Below are positions 58,101-64,000 of a stretch of 64,000 bases of DNA, one piece after another. Source of the DNA: Casuarina equisetifolia (lineage: Eukaryota > Streptophyta > Magnoliopsida > Fagales > Casuarinaceae); contig CM052362.1 in assembly GCA_028551475.1 (NCBI GenBank), positions 6,509,354-6,573,353 of the forward strand, in the 5' to 3' direction. Position 1 is the stretch's first letter, and every line of letters starts with the position of its first letter. The position numbers and the translations under genes are program-made. The notes beneath the pieces were generated by a model. That model was not told where the DNA came from and made no database searches. It saw nothing but the letters and a program-made list of their open reading frames with translations.

Positions 58101-59640
58101 ATAAGATAACTAAGTTTGAGGTTTTCAAAAAGATGTTTACATTTTGGAAGAACCTATAATTGCTTCAATCTATATTAGTCTTAATAATAAATAGCTTTGA
58201 CTAAAGTTACATAAGCAATTAAAGAAAAAATATAACAACTTAAATACGATTTATCTTTATTATATTGGTTGAACAATCTTTTTGAAAGATGAATAGAAAG
58301 ACCTTATCTACGCTTTGATCTCCATTATTCAAATAACGTCATTAACACTAATAAATTCTCTCACCCTCACCGTCCTTAAAGGGGTGATTACATTTATAAC
58401 TAGTTTGTAATTTGTCATGAATTTAAAGACGGTATGATTATTTCATTAACTTCTTTGATTTTCTTAAAGTGGGATCTCAATACTATTCTTACTGATAAAT
58501 TTGACCAAACAAAAGAGATTTTCAATCTCACATAATTAGAGTATAAAAAAAATCTAATCAGTGGGTTTTTTTTATTTTTTTATTTGTTTGACTTATGACA
58601 CATGTAATAGTATCCATCAAAATAGGTGAATTCATCCGTTGTGTGATATATGTTAACAGCTACAGGCCAAAGATGGCTCTATCAGAAAGGTGAAGGTAAA
58701 ACTTGGGGCATTTGTTTATGGCCAGCATGAAGCCACTTGGGTTAACATAGTTTTCTTAAACTCCTGGGATTTGATTAATCAATCCTCAACGATAATGCAT
58801 GGTTTGGTACTAGGTGCCTATAGCTAAGCTCCTAGACCTTAATTTTTTAATCATTTTCCTATTAAGCAAAGCAATAAATAATCAACGTCAACCCTCCAAC
58901 CAAGTCCGGGTACAAGAATTGCAAAACCCTACTTACTGACCCACCTTGTTTAAGTATGTTTAGTATACGATCTTCTGGGATGAAACTTAAATAAATAGAA
59001 GCTTTCACTTACTTTTGACTATCATACATTAATATAAGATGTTAACACTAGATTAGATATGAGGAGAAGATAGGAAGATCCTGGGTGAAATGTGTTCTTA
59101 CATCAGGGTTAATCATGCATAAACAAAAAAGGAGGTACAGGGAACACGCATTAGTCATGGCACTCTGTCCTCGTTTGAATCCACTTTGCTTGTCCGCTGG
59201 GAAGAACCAAAGTGTGGTTAGGCCCAGCAGTCGGAGATGTCAGATTCGTACTCTGGAAAGATGCCCCCACCACCTCGGTGCCGGTCGGCTCTGCTGCGTA
59301 TCTCACTACGGTAGGCAGTCAGTGGTGCCTCCAATAAAGGATTTTCTTTTTTTAATAAACACTCCTCCCTATACACTTATTTGGTGTTCAACTTTGAAAA
59401 CCCTTGTCAATACAACATTTGTTTTGAATTGAGACAAATACACATTGGTTACATTATGTACATATTCAATAACAAATTGTAACAAGCTTGATTATCGAAT
59501 CAAAAGACTTAGGTCTATTAATATGACAGATTCAATTACTTTTAAGATTATAATACAGATTTATAACTTATAAATTTCAAATAATACTTGTTTTTAGTCA
59601 AATTAAACATTTCTTGACTACACCATATACATATTTGACA
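55101..59640. other. Gene-poor intergenic DNA
   Basis: 56080-56640 and 59085-59340 are islands of higher GC with short open frames but no recognisable protein or RNA. The remainder is AT-rich. No gene called. Confidence 0.45.
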
Positions 59641-59660
59641 AACTTGAAATCTCTATACTT

Positions 59661-59684
59661 ATATATATATATATATATATATAT
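59661..59684. repeat. (AT)12 microsatellite
   Basis: Perfect AT run about 660 bases before the ITPK start. Confidence 0.95.
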
Positions 59685-59923
59685 GGTATTACACTTGAAA
59701 ACTCTTGATTCTAAACAACAGTGGACACTATCAACTATAACAAAAGATAAGAAAAGAAAATAGGAAATAAGGATAAGTAATTAAGGATGCAAGAAAGGGC
59801 AGCATAGGAAAACGAAAAATCCTGAGCGAAGCTTCCAAAACTTGTGGTATATTATTTAGATATATATGGCTTTTGCTTAATCTCTGCGACAACACACTCA
59901 ATCCTTTTCCTCCTCCTCGCTCG

Positions 59924-59942
59924 CTCTCTCTCTCTCTCTCTC
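59924..59942. repeat. (CT)n tract upstream of ITPK
   Basis: CTCTCT run about 65 bases before the TATA box. Pyrimidine tracts of this kind are common in plant core promoters. Confidence 0.9.
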
Positions 59943-60006
59943 TTGGCTTTTTCTGTGTCTTGGAGCTGAATATTCTCTGCAAAAATCCATATCTTCCCAT
60001 CGGATG

Positions 60007-60016
60007 TATATAAATA
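60007..60016 (+). promoter_or_regulatory. TATA box of the ITPK gene
   Basis: TATATAAATA followed by CTCACGCGCG, 306 bases before ATG 60322. Predicts a leader of roughly 280 nt. Confidence 0.6.
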
Positions 60017-60047
60017 CTCACGCGCGTGGCCATATATGGTACCTTCT

Positions 60048-60074
60048 ATGTACATGCGGAGGGAAGTAGGGTAA
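60048..60074 (+). other. Possible 8-codon upstream ORF in the ITPK leader
   Basis: ATG TAC ATG CGG AGG GAA GTA GGG TAA lies just downstream of the predicted transcription start. Whether it is in the transcript depends on the exact start. Confidence 0.3.
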
Positions 60075-60321
60075 GGGTAGGAAAAGCAGAACGATTCTCT
60101 TGGAATTCGAATTCACCGGCCTACAAATTCCATTCTCCCATTTTCCGATTCGATTCGGTTTTCCTTTAACAGTCCGCTCCCAAGCGCGTAATAAGAGGAA
60201 AGGCTGAAACAGCATCCAGTTGTGGACACAACGAATTGGGAGAGAAGAAGGAAGGAAAGAAAACGGTTTTCCTTCTCGGTTTGATCTGCGGGATTAGGGT
60301 TTTCTGGGTTTCTACGTGGGC

Positions 60322-63300
60322 ATGAGGTTGAACGGCGAAAGCGAAGTGGAGGAGGAGGAGGAGAAGATGGTAACGGAGGGCTTGACCTCGCAGGCGTATA
60401 CGATCGGCCTCGGCCTTCCTCAGCCGCAGTCGCAGAAACTCCTTGTCGGCTACGCCTTGACCTCCAAGAAGAAGAAGAGCTTCTTGCAGCCCAAGCTTCT
60501 CACCGTTGCTCGGTATAGTCTCACTCGGAACATTTCTTTTCAATCTGTACGATTGAAATCGATGGAAATTCATGGATTTTGTACCACTTTTGATGATTTA
60601 TTTTAACCCATTGGAACCGGCCATTTCTGCCTCGTGTAAAATCTCAATATATGTGTGTGCGCAGGGTGTGTTTTGTATTTGTATTCCTGTACGTGTTTAC
60701 GAGTTGAAGGCTCAGCTTTTCAATTTTCATACGTGGGGTTTTTTCCCAAAGATTTGGGTGTTTGTTTTCTAGTTTCTATTTGTTTCGGGTACTTTTGAGC
60801 AAAAGCGGCTTTTGCGGTGGTGGTTGTCTTTGTCGATAGTGGTGAGATGGGATCACTTTCCCGAATCGATCTTTGACAACTGTTTGGATTGACTTATCTG
60901 ATCGGTTTCACTTCTGGGTATCTGGAATCTGTAGCCTTTTTTCCCCATTTTTTTCTCAATTGAATGGGAATATTCTACCATAATATGCCCTTCGGATTGG
61001 TCCACAGGTGATGAGCCCCAAGTCAATTCCTATTGCCGTGTTCTTTAGTTTATGTGATTAATCTTTTATATAATTTAGTATTTTACTTTAGAGACTCGGC
61101 TTTTCTTTATCAACAATGTTAATTTACCTATGTGTCCCTATATTTTCTGCAATTTATGCTTTCTGTGATATATTAAGTGATCGGAGTACCAGCTTGTTTT
61201 CGCTACAAGTAGATCTGTTACATCTGTATTAGGAAAATGTTTAATATTGGTAAAGTATGTTCTGGGAGAACTTGTTTGGTATACGTTAGTTAGACTCTTG
61301 ACCTCTGTAACTGCTTGGGGTCTCAGTTGGAATTATTTTTTTCTGACCTTTGTATTCATGCTTTTGTTTATAATTTTTCCCATGATATTGCAGAGAAATA
61401 GCATGTCCAAACATTAATAACGTGCTTGTTTCTGTTGACTAGATTTGAGTCCCTCAAAATGTTCTCATAGCTTCGCTCCAGTTTCTTGCTTTTACTTTGG
61501 CATTGTCATTGGTGGATATAGTTTGCCATTTCTTCACTGGGTATGTCTTGGATGGAGGAAGTTTTTTCCTTTGTTAACTGGTAAAATGCTTTTATTTGTG
61601 GTGCAGGACTAAGGGGATATGTTTTGTACCCATTGATATAAATAGGCCTCTGTCAGATCAGGGTCCTTTTGATGTTGTCTTGCACAAGGTTAGTGATGAT
61701 TTCTTTTGAAATTCCTCTTGTTCTAATTTGCAAAGTTTTGTGGTCGTTAAGCTTTTCCTGTAGTTGTTGGTTGTCTATGGTGGGTTGACTATAAGCTGGT
61801 GACCAGTCCATAGCATCCTTAGTTTTCCTTTAATGTGGTTAATGCAAATTTAGCACTTAATCAAATCTCTCACAAACTTTATGTTCCTTACAGTTGCCGG
61901 GAAAGGACTGGTGCGAGGTTGTAGAGGTTTGTCCATCCAAACTCATTGATACTGATAGTTTAAATTGTTTCATTGTGTCACGATTTGTCCAGTTACACTG
62001 CAGTTTCTTGATATAAGTGGAAATCTTTTCATGCTGGAGATTAAGTGTAAACTAAATTGTGTTTGGTTAAAAAATCAAATCTCATGATCCTTAAAGCTTA
62101 TTTTTTGCTATAAATTGCAGAACTCTTTCTCTTGTTTTCATGAATCTTGACCAAATAGTTGAGACAGTGCCCAGTGCAACAAAGCAAGGGAGAGCTTTAC
62201 TTTCTAATTCTCAATCGAGATAACTGATTTTGTGAGCTTGGTTGCAAAACTTTTATTGAACTTATGAAGTTACAAGGTTATTCTTGACTTAGTTGGACTT
62301 AAATGTTTGTGAAAAATAATTTCTTTGGTCGGAATATCACTCATGCCTATCAATTAAGTGTACTACAAATGCTTGGGCCTAGTATGCAGGATAACTAACT
62401 CAATTCTTTAATTTCCCATACGTACTAGTTAAAATTCCATGACTAAAAACTGAGCAAACACAGGACATTGGCTGCCAAAGTGTTCTTCATTTTAATGGAG
62501 AAACCACTTTATCTTGTCTTCAGGGGGACCTGATTATCAGGAACATAGTCACCTTTCATCTCTCTTAAAAGAAAATTATGTACAACATCTGGGTTTCTAG
62601 TCCCTTTGAATGATATCCCGAATGGTTTGAGGATGGACATCTCAGATAATTGCTCAAATTCCCAGCAAACAATTGGTAAAGCTTTTGATTGAAGTTTTCA
62701 CCGCCTGACAATATCTGCAAAGGATGTTGGCAACAAGTCAATAGCTGGGAGAGAGAATTTTCTCACACCAACTCTTAGTAGATCATTGGGAATCTGGACA
62801 GGGATGTCCGGTGCAATGTGGTTCTGGATCTGTAGAGAAACATTCTCCACAACTCTAAATTGTATGTAGCAGTTCAGGATCAGTATTTTTCTAACCAGAT
62901 TTTCATAACCGGGCTCTCTGGTTTACTCCTTTGAAAATTGTCTATGCCCAGAGCTTGTTGACAGCAATAACCTACTATTGTGGTGGAGTAGGTATTAAAA
63001 TTTTCAGACATAAATTGTTGACTAGTGACTACTGATTACTTGCAATTGCTAATTGTATTAGTAATTTTATCATTATCGCGAAGCATTGCTCTACCAATTT
63101 GTGTAACAATTGTTGTGCTGTTAAAATGGGGCTTTTGTTTTTCCCTTATCTGTTTTCCCTTTTCCTTTTGAAGGAATACAGGCAAAAACATCCTGAAGTA
63201 GCAGTCCTTGATCCTCCAGATGCTATACAGCATCTATACAATCGTCAGTCCATGCTCAAGCATGTGGCAGATCTAAATTTGTCTGATTGCCACGGTAATG

Positions 63301-64000
63301 TTCTAAGCCTTTTCTAGTGAACTGAACTTTCCCCCTATATAAGCCTTATATTTCTCATTTCCTTTAAGTTGTTGATCATATTTGGTTTGTGATTATGAGT
63401 TTTTTTGCTTAAACATTTATCGTTATTTAGGGAAGGTTGGTGTTCCAAGGCAGTTGATCATTACAAAAGATCCATCATCTATTCCTTACGAAGTTACTAA
63501 AGCTGGACTAAAGCTGCCGCTCGGTATTTTCTATTTTTCCTTTTCATTTTTTTATTTCATTTCTTTGTTTTGAAATGGGGTAAATTACGGAAGGAGAAAA
63601 AAGGAAGGTTTCTTCTTTTGGGTTTTTGGGGTGGGGGTAAGGGAATGCTTTCAGCTTTACCGTTTAGTTTGTTGATTGATTGTCTAATTGTACTGTAGTC
63701 ATTTTTCCGTGCTCTAATTTTATTCTTTTCTTTTCAATCTTTCCCCTGTTTAATTATATTGCAGTGGTCAAACCTTTAGTTGTGGATGGAAGTGACAAGT
63801 CACATGAACTGTTTCTTGCTTACGACCAATTCTCCCTTGCAGAACTTGAACCTCCTTTGGTTCTTCAGGAGTTTGTTAACCATGGTATATGTTTGCAACT
63901 GATTGATTGACTTCTTCCTTTCCATTCTAGTCACTATGATAGTATTATCTAAATTTGTCTTCTACTTCCTTTATTCTAGGTGCCATCCTGTTCAAAGTTT
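60322..64000 (+). CDS. Inositol-tetrakisphosphate 1-kinase, ITPK2/3-like (3' end outside window)
   Basis: Exons by eye: 60322-60512, 61607-61688, 61894-61926, 63174-63294, 63431-63523, 63765-63884 and 63980 onward; all joins keep the frame and give about 220 residues. After an acidic N-terminal extension ([17 protein letters not shown]), [20 protein letters not shown] opens the ITPK fold. [48 protein letters not shown] and the ATP-grasp segment [20 protein letters not shown] and [15 protein letters not shown] follow. The enzyme phosphorylates inositol tris/tetrakisphosphates at the 5/6 or 1 position on the route to phytate and inositol pyrophosphates. DPPDAI and the acidic extension fit Arabidopsis ITPK2/3 better than ITPK1. 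The second half of the kinase domain lies beyond 64000. Confidence 0.95.

Noticed and set aside
1..64000. CRISPR array, bacterial operon, tRNA or rRNA gene
   Set aside because: No regularly spaced short repeats, no operon-like packing and no cloverleaf or rRNA signature noticed; the content is that of a plant nuclear chromosome.

Overview
This window is nuclear DNA of a flowering plant, most likely a woody eudicot (inference; species not determinable). Genes have GT-AG introns, intergenic DNA is AT-rich with long poly-A/T runs and microsatellites, and the families are plant-specific: PLS-type PPR, IDM1-like PHD/GNAT, clade I serine carboxypeptidase-like (SCPL), DUF313-type B3, plastid pyruvate kinase alpha and ITPK. 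There is no bacterial, viral or CRISPR content. No coherent new defence or metabolic system is visible. The interest lies in recent duplication, gene breakage and chimeric fragments.

Left third (1-17.5 kb). The 3' part of a PPR gene runs into a segment present twice (1476-6105 and 10686-16856). Each copy carries one intact gene for the same 64-residue basic protein. Between the copies lie a reverse-strand, intronless IDM1-like chromatin gene with a repeat-bearing leader, and the gag remnant of a Ty3/gypsy element. The PPR frame and the gag frame both end in the same eight residues because both run into the edge of the duplicated segment.

Middle (17.5-45 kb). After a 141-residue protein of unknown function come LINE and LTR-element relics and an SCPL cluster. 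One SCPL gene (28633-33263, 14 exons, 481 residues, catalytic triad present) reads through intact. Four other SCPL pieces are broken: only the last exons (25.1-25.7 kb), only exons 1-2 joined to a 3' flank (26.3-26.9 kb), only exons 10-12 (36.3-37.7 kb), and an exon 4 piece (43.5 kb). Reverse-strand B3 (DUF313) genes are interleaved: one pseudogene and two intact 278-residue copies. Fragments of a TOR-like HEAT exon and of the neighbouring pyruvate kinase gene are mixed in.

Right third (45-64 kb). A reverse-strand plastid pyruvate kinase alpha (PKP1-type) gene keeps all seven exons but has two single-base losses, both in short homopolymers. About 10 kb of gene-poor DNA follows. An inositol-tetrakisphosphate kinase gene (ITPK2/3-like) then starts on the forward strand and leaves the window in its seventh exon.

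The genes do not form a pathway. What links them is shared duplication history. All splice sites were assigned by eye from reading frame, consensus and family conservation, and no similarity search was run.
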